From assembly GCA_007123465.1 (NCBI GenBank), contig SKLB01000338.1, positions 1 through 8,408 on the forward strand: a stretch of DNA of 8,408 nucleotides, given 5' to 3'. Positions 1 to 5,711 of this stretch are shown here, piece after piece; the first letter of the stretch is position 1; every line of letters begins with the position of its first letter. The notes below the pieces were generated by a model that had not been told where the DNA came from, ran no database searches, and saw only the letters and a program-made list of their open reading frames with translations. This stretch comes from Spirochaetales bacterium (GTDB lineage Bacteria; Spirochaetota; Spirochaetia; DSM-27196; PWMO01). Position numbers and translations under genes: made by a program.

Positions 1-1238
1 TGCGCGCGCACCTGGAGCATCTCAAGCAGGTCGAGAAGCGCGATCACCGCCGTCTCGGCAAGGAACTCGATCTCTTCTCTACCCACGAGGAGGCCGGCTC
101 CGGGCTGATCTACTGGCATCCCAAGGGCTCCAGGGTGCGTATCGCCATCGAGGACTACTGGCGCGCGGTGCACCGCGAGGGCGGCTACGAGATGCTTTTC
201 ACTCCGCACGTCGGTAAGGCGTGGTTATGGCAGACCTCGGGGCACCTCGATTTCTACAAAGAGAATATGTACGCGCCAATGATTCTGGATAACGCCGAGT
301 ACTTCGCCAAGCCGATGAACTGCCCGTTCCACATCATGATCTACAAGACGCAGATGCGCAGCTACCGCGACCTGCCGCTGCGCTGGGGTGAGCTCGGTAC
401 GGTCTACCGCTACGAACGCAGCGGTGTATTGCACGGCCTGCTGCGCGTGCGCGGATTCACCCAGGATGACGCGCACATCTTCTGTACGCCGGCGCAGATT
501 GGAGACGAGATCAAGGAGGTGCTGCGCTTCAGCCTCAAGGTCTGGGATGACTTTGGCTTCAAGCAGATCAAGGCCTACCTGGCTACGCGCCCGCCCAAGA
601 GCGTTGGCAACGAGGAGCGCTGGCTGACCGCGCAGGCGTCGCTGCAGCGGGCGATTGAAGATCAGGGGTTGGACTACGAGCTCGACGAGGGTGGCGGCGC
701 CTTCTACGGTCCCAAGATCGACCTCAAGATCAAGGACGCGCTGGGGCGCGAATGGCAGATGACCACCATCCAGTTTGACTTCAACCTCCCCGACCGCTTC
801 GACATGTCGTTCATCGATTCCGACGGCAAGGAAAAGCGCCCCTACATGGTGCATCGCGCCCTGCTGGGATCGCTGGAACGCTTCTTCGGTGTGCTGATCG
901 AGCACTACGGCGGGGCGTTCCCGCTCTGGCTGGCGCCAGTTCAGGCGACAGTCATCCCGGTTGCATCGGCATTTGACGGTTATGCGCGCGAGGTCGCCGA
1001 GCTGCTGTTCCGCGCCGGATTTCGGGCCGAGGCCGATCTGTCGGATGACCGCATGAACGCCAAGATCCGCAACGCCCAGGCTGCCAAGGTCCCGTACATG
1101 GTAATCGTGGGCGAAAACGAAGCCCAGGCGCGTTCGGTTTCACTGCGAACGCGCACCGGCGAGCGATCGGCCGGCATCGCCGTGGATGATTTTGTGCGGC
1201 AGATGCGCGACAAGGTCGACAGCAGAGCTGAAATCTGA
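1..1238 (+). CDS. thrS: Threonyl-tRNA synthetase, C-terminal two thirds (5' end outside window)
   Basis: This enzyme charges tRNA-Thr with threonine in the cytoplasm. The reading frame is open from base 3, so about 411 residues are visible. The first ones (KRDHRRLGKELDLF) mark the start of the class II catalytic core. The three zinc ligands that select threonine are present: Cys in MNCPFH (visible residue 107), His in DDAHIF (158) and His in MVHRALLGS (284). Their spacings, 51 and 126, match those I recall for E. coli C334, H385 and H511. On that alignment about 227 residues are missing upstream, namely the TGS domain and most of the editing domain. The anticodon-binding domain starts near APVQ (about 308) and runs to the end, and the total length would be normal. 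The stop lies 30 bases before the carboxypeptidase gene with no terminator between, so cotranscription is possible. Confidence 0.97.
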   Translation, partial: RAHLEHLKQVEKRDHRRLGKELDLFSTHEEAGSGLIYWHPKGSRVRIAIEDYWRAVHREGGYEMLFTPHVGKAWLWQTSGHLDFYKENMYAPMILDNAEYFAKPMNCPFHIMIYKTQMRSYRDLPLRWGELGTVYRYERSGVLHGLLRVRGFTQDDAHIFCTPAQIGDEIKEVLRFSLKVWDDFGFKQIKAYLATRPPKSVGNEERWLTAQASLQRAIEDQGLDYELDEGGGAFYGPKIDLKIKDALGREWQMTTIQFDFNLPDRFDMSFIDSDGKEKRPYMVHRALLGSLERFFGVLIEHYGGAFPLWLAPVQATVIPVASAFDGYAREVAELLFRAGFRAEADLSDDRMNAKIRNAQAAKVPYMVIVGENEAQARSVSLRTRTGERSAGIAVDDFVRQMRDKVDSRAEI

Positions 1239-1268
1239 CCGATATCACGGCAACACCGGGGGCAGCGT

Positions 1269-2801
1269 GTGAGCAGTCAGTCGTTTGCGGCCACTATTGA
1301 AAAACTCAGGGCAACCGATCGTGAGATCGTGCTGCTGTCGCACAGCTCGGCGCTGTTGAGCTGGGACCAGGAAACCTGCATGCCCAGAAGGGCTATCGAC
1401 GAGCGGTCAGCCCAGTTATCGCTGTTGCAGGGCTTGATCCACCAGCGTATTACCGCTGAAGACAACCGGCGGATGCTGGACCGGCTCGGCTGCAGCGCTG
1501 ACAACCCCGGCGGGGATGCCTCGCTGGCCGAGGATGACCGCGCGTTTCTGCGGCAGTATCAGCGCCGCTATCAGCGCGCCGCCCGGCTGCCGCAGGAGCT
1601 GGTGGTCAAGCTGGCAGAGAGCACCAGCCGCTCGCAGGCAATCTGGGCTGAGGCACGCGCGGCCGACGACTACGATTCCTTTGCTCCGCACCTCACCACG
1701 CTGCTGGATCTGCTGCTGGAGGTTTCCGACCGCATCGGCTACACCGAGCATCCCTACGATGCGTTGCTGGATCAATACGAGCCGTTTATGCTCACCTCGG
1801 AGGTTGACCGTGTATTCGCTGAGCTGCGCGCCGAGCTGGTACCGCTGGTGAAGGCCATCGGGGCTGCGCCGCAGGTAGACGCCGCGCTGCTGCGGCGCGA
1901 GTACCCGGTCCAGCAGCAGGCCGCCTTCGGCGCAACGGTGATGCAGGCGTTGGGCTACGACCTTGAGCGCGGCAGGCTTGATATTTCGGCGCACCCGTTT
2001 ACCACCACGCTCGGCGCCCACGATGTGCGCATAACTACGCGCTATGATCCGCGCTTCTTCAACGGCGCCATCTTCGGCACTATTCACGAAGTCGGCCACG
2101 CGCTCTACGAGCTCGGCATTGACGAAAAATATCACGGCTCGCTGCTGGCCGAGGGAACCTCGCTGGGTATTCACGAGTCCCAGTCGCGCATGTGGGAAAA
2201 CATGGTCGGCCGCAGCCGCCACTTCTGGCACCACTTCTACCCGCAGCTGGCGCGCCTGTTTCCCGCGGCGCTGGCGGATATCGATCCCGAGAGCTTCTAC
2301 CGCGCGATTAACCGCGTTGAGCCTTCGATGATCAGGGTCGAGGCGGATGAGGTTACCTACGGTCTGCACATCGTGCTGCGTTTCGAGCTGGAAAAAGCTC
2401 TGCTGTCGCGTACGCTGACGGTTGCAGAACTGCCCGAGGCGTGGCGTGCCGGTAGCCGCCGGCTGCTGGGAATCGAGCCGCGTTCGGATGCCGAGGGCGT
2501 GTTGCAGGATATCCACTGGTCGATGGGTGGAATCGGTTACTTTCCAACCTATGCGTTGGGCAACCTCTACGCCGCTCAGTTTATGCACGCCATCGAGGCC
2601 GAGCTGCCCTCACTGTGGGACGACGTACAACGCGGCGAGTTTGCCCCGCTTCTGAACTGGCTGCGCGTCAATATTCACGCCCACGGGCGCGCCCGCACAG
2701 CACAGGAGCTGTGCAGCAGCATAACCGGTTCCGAACTGAGTGCCGCACCGTTTATGGACTATCTCAGAGCCAAGTACGGCGACATCTATGGGGTACGCTG
2801 A
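1269..2801 (+). CDS. M32 family zinc carboxypeptidase (Taq carboxypeptidase-like)
   Basis: This is a cytoplasmic metallocarboxypeptidase that removes C-terminal residues from peptides, with a likely role in peptide turnover. The 510 residues fit the usual M32 length of about 500. Family signatures appear in order: HPF, then HEVGH at 273-277 (two zinc ligands and the catalytic Glu274), HESQSR with the third ligand Glu303, IRVEADEVTY at 355-364, and DIHWSMGGIGYFPTY from 414. The 30-residue gap between His273 and Glu303 is the same as in the Pyrococcus enzyme. There is no signal peptide. The start is GTG at 1269, about six bases after a GGGGG run that can serve as a weak ribosome-binding site. 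The gene follows thrS by 30 bases, and its 3' end overlaps the next gene. The family is secure; the natural substrate cannot be read from the sequence. Confidence 0.95.
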   Translation: MSSQSFAATIEKLRATDREIVLLSHSSALLSWDQETCMPRRAIDERSAQLSLLQGLIHQRITAEDNRRMLDRLGCSADNPGGDASLAEDDRAFLRQYQRRYQRAARLPQELVVKLAESTSRSQAIWAEARAADDYDSFAPHLTTLLDLLLEVSDRIGYTEHPYDALLDQYEPFMLTSEVDRVFAELRAELVPLVKAIGAAPQVDAALLRREYPVQQQAAFGATVMQALGYDLERGRLDISAHPFTTTLGAHDVRITTRYDPRFFNGAIFGTIHEVGHALYELGIDEKYHGSLLAEGTSLGIHESQSRMWENMVGRSRHFWHHFYPQLARLFPAALADIDPESFYRAINRVEPSMIRVEADEVTYGLHIVLRFELEKALLSRTLTVAELPEAWRAGSRRLLGIEPRSDAEGVLQDIHWSMGGIGYFPTYALGNLYAAQFMHAIEAELPSLWDDVQRGEFAPLLNWLRVNIHAHGRARTAQELCSSITGSELSAAPFMDYLRAKYGDIYGVR

Positions 2802-3612
2802 GTTTCTGGTGCACTCACCGTGGTTCTGGACCGCTCTTGCGGCGCTGAGCCTGGCCGCTGCAGGCCGCTGTCTGCTGGCAGCGCTGCTTCCGCGTGCACG
2901 CTCGCGGCGCCGGCGCGGCCGTCTGGTGGCCGCGGCTCTAGTGCTGCTGAGTGCCGCGCTGGTGCTGCTGACCCTGGCGATTTTTGTTCCCGGCCCGACC
3001 GAAGTTCTTGATCCTGCGCTCTGGTTGTTCGCGCTGCTGACCGCGGTCGTATCGCTGGTTGCGCTCATGTTTCCGCTGCTGCTCGGCGTCCCGCTGGTTC
3101 TGCTGCTATCGGCGTTTATGGTCCTGTTCAGCGGCTACCTGCAGACCTGGACCGCGGTGCATCCACCGGCGGACCTTGCCGCGCTACGCGTAGTGGCGGC
3201 GCACGATGGGACGCTGCACGTAGAGCTGCTCGGTAGCTATCCGCGCGACCGGGATCAGCTGCTGGCGGGGCCGTTTGAGATCGAGGGTGCGGCACTTTCA
3301 ATAGAGGTAGAGCTGTTGGAGCTTCACCGGGCCCTTTTTCTGCTGGGACAGCGCTACGCGATCCGGTTGCGCGCGGTCCACGGTTATCGCTTTGACGCTG
3401 AACAGACCGACTTCACCCTGCTGGCTACGCATGACCTGAGCCGGACATCAGACGATGGGGCGAGCTGGAGTGATTCGCTGCTATACGCCGGGCGGATTCC
3501 CGGTGTCACGGTTGCTACACTGTCTACCGATGCACGTCGAGTTGCAGTGCTGTCGCGGCACGTGGTGCACATGCCGGAGGGCGACAGGCTGGTTCTGGAT
3601 GCGCGCAGATGA
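2788..3612 (+). CDS. Membrane protein of unknown function, four N-terminal helices plus soluble domain
   Basis: I do not recognise this 274-residue protein. The first ~118 residues hold four probable membrane helices (roughly 14-34, 46-67, 77-95 and 97-116). A strongly basic loop, RARSRRRRGR, lies between the first two. By the positive-inside rule that loop is cytoplasmic, which places both the N terminus and the C-terminal domain (120-274) outside the membrane; this is inference. The C-terminal domain looks rich in beta strands and has no catalytic motif I can name. I chose ATG 2788, a 14-base overlap with the carboxypeptidase. An in-frame ATG at 2740 would give 290 residues but a 62-base overlap and a hydrophilic N-terminal extension. 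GTG 2809 is also possible. No start has a strong ribosome-binding site. Its stop overlaps the next start as ATGA. Confidence 0.75.
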   Translation: MGYAEFLVHSPWFWTALAALSLAAAGRCLLAALLPRARSRRRRGRLVAAALVLLSAALVLLTLAIFVPGPTEVLDPALWLFALLTAVVSLVALMFPLLLGVPLVLLLSAFMVLFSGYLQTWTAVHPPADLAALRVVAAHDGTLHVELLGSYPRDRDQLLAGPFEIEGAALSIEVELLELHRALFLLGQRYAIRLRAVHGYRFDAEQTDFTLLATHDLSRTSDDGASWSDSLLYAGRIPGVTVATLSTDARRVAVLSRHVVHMPEGDRLVLDARR

Positions 3613-3974
3613 CCGCCAGGCTGGGCTTTTTGGTCATGCCGGCAACAGATTGCGACGATACACGTAGTGACATGATGATCACGTTCTATAAGGCAGATGC
3701 GGCTCGTCGTCTCTACTACTATTGTATCAGCGACCGGCAGTGGCATCTGTTTGCGCCCTACAGTTTCACAGTTTCGTGGGGGGTGGCGCTGACCCAGGGG
3801 CGTGAAAAGACGTTTGCCTTTGAAACCGAGGAAGAGAAGCAGCACAAACTGCAGCAGGTGATTTCCGAGCGGGTTGGCGCCGGTTACAAGGTTCTCTATA
3901 CCTACTTCCGCCGCAGCGAGTACGGCAGTCTGCAGGAGGCACTGCGCTATCCGGGGCTGCCCGAGGCCGGCTAG
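3609..3974 (+). CDS. Small WGR-domain-like protein of unknown function
   Basis: This gives 121 residues from ATG 3609, whose ATGA overlap with the upstream stop suggests coupled translation. ATG 3672 (MMITFYKAD, 100 residues) is a serious alternative because the domain-like part begins there. The order of features resembles a WGR domain: an aromatic strand (RLYYYCISDRQWHLF, 34-48), a second strand ending in WG (57-58), a glycine turn with basic residues (QGREK), an acidic helix (EEEKQHKLQQVISERV), then AGYKVLYTY. The defining W-G-R is W-G-V here, so the match is partial. WGR domains are known in eukaryotic PARPs, where they contact DNA and the catalytic domain, and as short bacterial proteins of unclear role. 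No function is assigned. The stop TAG shares CTAG with the stop of the convergent gene. Confidence 0.75.
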   Translation: MTARLGFLVMPATDCDDTRSDMMITFYKADAARRLYYYCISDRQWHLFAPYSFTVSWGVALTQGREKTFAFETEEEKQHKLQQVISERVGAGYKVLYTYFRRSEYGSLQEALRYPGLPEAG

Positions 3975-4774
3975 TCCGGCGGAGTCACGCGCTGCAGCCA
4001 ATCACGAAACTCTCTGAACAGCGTCAATCCTTTATCGACTATCGAGACCGCAATCAGGACCGCTGCTACCGGCTCCAGCGTGGCGTAGAGCGCCCCGGAA
4101 AGCCGGTTGAACCGCGGCAGCAGCTTCAGCAGCGCAACCGCGTAGAGCGACATGGCCGCAAAGATCGATACCTTGCCCCACAGTGTTGACCTGGGCTCCA
4201 CCGAGCCGCGCACCACCAGCAGCATCCCCATGCCAACCCACTGGAACAGCAGCCGCAGCATAATCAGCCGGAAGAACCAGCGCGATATCAGCGCGTAGTG
4301 CAGGAAGGCAATCGAAATCGCTATCAGTATCGCGTAGTCGCTCATACTGTCGAGATACTGCCCGATGCGGGTTACCTGGCCGGTCTTGCGCGAGATGTGT
4401 CCGTCGAGCAGGTCGGTCAGGAAGATCAAGGCGGTGAACGCCACCGTGATACCGGTAATCGGATAATCTCCGCTCAGGATCAGCAGATAAAGAATCGTTG
4501 GGGTGGAACTTATGCGGGTCAGTGTCAAAACGTTACTGAAGTTGACACGCTCAAGGTGGCGGCGCGAAGGCAGCAGGTAGAAGCTGTCCTGCATCACAAT
4601 CAGGAAAATCAGCAGCGCACCATGAACCATCAACAGTACGGTGATAAAGTAGGACACTTCGTGCCTGCCGATTGCGTAGTTCAGCATCAGCACCGACAAC
4701 AGAGTTGCCTGAAGCACAAAGAGCGCAGCCACTGTGATTGCGATACTGAGGACCAGGCGCTGAGAGCTGGACAT
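3971..4774 (-). CDS. CDP-alcohol phosphatidyltransferase family membrane protein with extra N-terminal helices
   Basis: This 267-residue integral membrane enzyme transfers a phosphatidyl group from CDP-diacylglycerol (or a similar CDP-alcohol) to an acceptor alcohol. The family signature D-x2-D-G-x2-A-R-x8-G-x3-D-x3-D is present: Asp121, Asp124, Gly125, Arg129, Gly138, Asp142 and Asp146, with Ser128 in place of the usual Ala. The fold begins near NFSNVLTLTR (78-87), typical of the PgsA-like first helix. Before it lie about 75 extra residues with two hydrophobic helices (about 7-32 and 41-62), not found in the divergent neighbour. The acceptor alcohol cannot be told from sequence; phosphatidylglycerophosphate, phosphatidylinositol-type and other products remain possible. 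The start ATG at 4774 has GGAG five bases upstream. The gene runs convergently into the WGR-like gene and away from pgsA. Confidence 0.88.
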   Translation of the reverse strand: MSSSQRLVLSIAITVAALFVLQATLLSVLMLNYAIGRHEVSYFITVLLMVHGALLIFLIVMQDSFYLLPSRRHLERVNFSNVLTLTRISSTPTILYLLILSGDYPITGITVAFTALIFLTDLLDGHISRKTGQVTRIGQYLDSMSDYAILIAISIAFLHYALISRWFFRLIMLRLLFQWVGMGMLLVVRGSVEPRSTLWGKVSIFAAMSLYAVALLKLLPRFNRLSGALYATLEPVAAVLIAVSIVDKGLTLFREFRDWLQRVTPPD

Positions 4775-4783
4775 CGTTGCTCC

Positions 4784-4813
4784 ACTCTATGGAACCGCTG
4801 CCCGGTCTGTCAA
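4784..4813 (-). promoter_or_regulatory. Candidate promoter for the minus-strand phosphatidyltransferase
   Basis: Read on the minus strand, a perfect TTGACA (4813-4808) is followed after 18 bases by TAGAGT (4789-4784), a 4 of 6 match to TATAAT. The start codon is at 4774, so a transcript from this promoter would have almost no leader and would lose the GGAG at 4783-4780. Either the true -10 lies elsewhere or the transcript starts further upstream. Sequence match only. Confidence 0.35.
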
Positions 4814-4846
4814 CGAGGGGTGGTCACACGGCAGCTGTGGCGCAAC

Positions 4847-4875
4847 TTGACAACCGCGGGGGCCCTTTATACCAT
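4847..4875 (+). promoter_or_regulatory. Candidate promoter for pgsA
   Basis: A perfect TTGACA (4847-4852) is followed after 17 bases by TACCAT (4870-4875), a 4 of 6 match to TATAAT; TATACC at 15-base spacing overlaps it. Transcription starting about seven bases after TACCAT would begin at or next to the ATG at 4882. That fits the lack of a Shine-Dalgarno and suggests a leaderless mRNA. Sequence match only. Confidence 0.45.
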
Positions 4876-4881
4876 GGTGCA

Positions 4882-5466
4882 ATGAATATCGCCCTCTACC
4901 TGACCGTTTCCCGGCTGATTCTGGCGCCGGTCTTCTTCGTTCTGTTCTTCCTGCCGGTCTGGACTGGATCGTTCTTTGTTGGAACCACGGTACTGCTGTG
5001 GATCGCGATGGTGGTAATCGAAATCAGCGATGCCATAGACGGCGCAATTGCGCGGGCGCGCGACGAAGTGACCGATCTCGGTAAGCTGCTCGATCCGTTT
5101 TCTGATGTAATCAGCCGCCTGACGTTTTTCATCTGCTTTGCGGTTGTTGGCATCATGCCGGTCTGGGTCTTGATCGTGATATTCTACCGCGAGTACGGTA
5201 TTGTCTTCCTGCGCATGATCATGTATCGCGACGGTATCGCTTTGGCGGCCAGGAAGGGCGGCAAGCTCAAGGCGCTGTTCTATTTCCTGAGCGGAGTCGG
5301 CGGACTGGCGCTGCTGACTGTGCAGCGCACCGGTCTCCTGGCTGCCGCCGAACCAACCATACGCGCAATAGTGCTGGTGGTTTTCAGCGTTTCGGCGCTG
5401 CTCTGTGTCGTCTCGTTTGCCGATTATATCGGTGTGTTTCTGAAGTCGCGCCGCAGCAGCGCTTGA
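4882..5466 (+). CDS. pgsA: Probable CDP-diacylglycerol--glycerol-3-phosphate 3-phosphatidyltransferase (PgsA type)
   Basis: This 194-residue membrane enzyme most likely makes phosphatidylglycerophosphate, the first committed step to phosphatidylglycerol. The CDP-alcohol phosphatidyltransferase signature is complete: Asp50, Asp53, Gly54, Ala57-Arg58, Gly67, Asp71 and Asp75, the last aspartate being the expected catalytic base. About six hydrophobic segments fill the chain, and the length fits PgsA (about 180-200). I chose ATG 4882 because the protein then begins MNIALYLTVSRLILAP, the usual short cytoplasmic start before helix 1. The longer frame from 4777 adds 35 non-hydrophobic residues and overlaps the divergent promoter region. 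No Shine-Dalgarno precedes 4882. The family is certain; glycerol-3-phosphate as acceptor is inferred from length and general likeness. The stop lies 31 bases before the FMN riboswitch. Confidence 0.88.
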   Translation: MNIALYLTVSRLILAPVFFVLFFLPVWTGSFFVGTTVLLWIAMVVIEISDAIDGAIARARDEVTDLGKLLDPFSDVISRLTFFICFAVVGIMPVWVLIVIFYREYGIVFLRMIMYRDGIALAARKGGKLKALFYFLSGVGGLALLTVQRTGLLAAAEPTIRAIVLVVFSVSALLCVVSFADYIGVFLKSRRSSA

Positions 5467-5497
5467 CTCTTTGCGCAGAATAGTGCAACTTCTGGGT

Positions 5498-5622
5498 ATC
5501 TTCGGGGCGGGGTGAAAGTCCCCACCGGCGGTAAAAGCCCGCGATTCTGCCTCAATCCAGAACAGGCAGATTGAACCGGTGGAATTCCGGTGCCGACGGT
5601 TATAGTCCGGATGGGAGAAGAT
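5498..5622 (+). promoter_or_regulatory. FMN riboswitch (RFN element) controlling the riboflavin operon
   Basis: This RNA binds flavin mononucleotide and lowers riboflavin gene expression when FMN is plentiful. Nearly all conserved RFN blocks are visible in order: ATCTTCGGGGC (5498-5508), GGGTGAAAGTCCCCACCGG (about 5510-5528), GGCGGTAAAAGCCCGCGA (about 5527-5544), a variable arm around CAATCCAGAACAGGCAGATTG, ACCGGTGGAATTCCGGTGCCGAC (5575-5597 region), GGTTATAGTCCGGATGGGAG and the closing GAAGAT. The P1 stem pairs ATCTTC (5498-5503) with GAAGAT (5617-5622) perfectly. It lies 90 bases before the ribD start, the expected place. I see no convincing -10 box upstream; TTGACT at 5463-5468 may be a -35. 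Confidence 0.97.
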
Positions 5623-5677
5623 GCAATGAACACCGTCACGCCGCAAATTTATCCTACAGTTCTTGTCTTTCACAAGC

Positions 5678-5709
5678 TGCGCCCCGCTGAACAGCAATCA
5701 AGGAGCGCA
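5678..5709 (+). promoter_or_regulatory. Expression platform: hairpin that can sequester the ribD ribosome-binding site
   Basis: TGCGCCCC (5678-5685) can pair with GGAGCGCA (5702-5709): seven pairs and one C-A mismatch, with a 16-base loop that contains a small nested GCTGAACAGC hairpin. The right arm contains the GGAG of the ribD Shine-Dalgarno AAGGAG (5700-5705), six bases before ATG 5712. There is no U-tract, so this looks like translational control and not transcription termination. A short hairpin CTTGT-CTTTC-ACAAG (5662-5676) stands just before it. Folding is read by eye. Confidence 0.65.
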
Positions 5710-5711
5710 TC

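Noticed and set aside
225..905. 226-codon open frame on the minus strand
   Set aside because: It lies entirely antisense to thrS, whose catalytic motifs are intact. High GC content makes long shadow frames common.
1239..1268. Possible terminator or promoter between thrS and the carboxypeptidase
   Set aside because: The 30 bases hold no hairpin with U-tract and no -35/-10 pair.
1416..2588. 390-codon open frame on the minus strand
   Set aside because: It is antisense to the M32 carboxypeptidase, in which all family motifs are conserved; no recognisable protein features in the shadow.
2740..2787. Longer start for the membrane protein at 2740
   Set aside because: It would overlap the carboxypeptidase by 62 bases and add a polar stretch before the first helix; ATG 2788 is more economical, though not proven.
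4777..4881. Upstream extension of pgsA from ATG 4777
   Set aside because: The 35 added residues are not membrane-like, cover the divergent promoter boxes and precede a typical PgsA N terminus at 4882.
4298..4885. 195-codon open frame on the plus strand
   Set aside because: It is antisense to the minus-strand phosphatidyltransferase, which has the full catalytic signature and hydrophobic helices.
5662..5676. Hairpin CTTGT-CTTTC-ACAAG as a rho-independent terminator of the riboswitch
   Set aside because: The stem is only five pairs, AT-rich, and not followed by a U-tract.
4867..5697. 276-codon open frame on the minus strand
   Set aside because: It crosses pgsA and the FMN riboswitch in antisense, and its product is hydrophilic without any motif.
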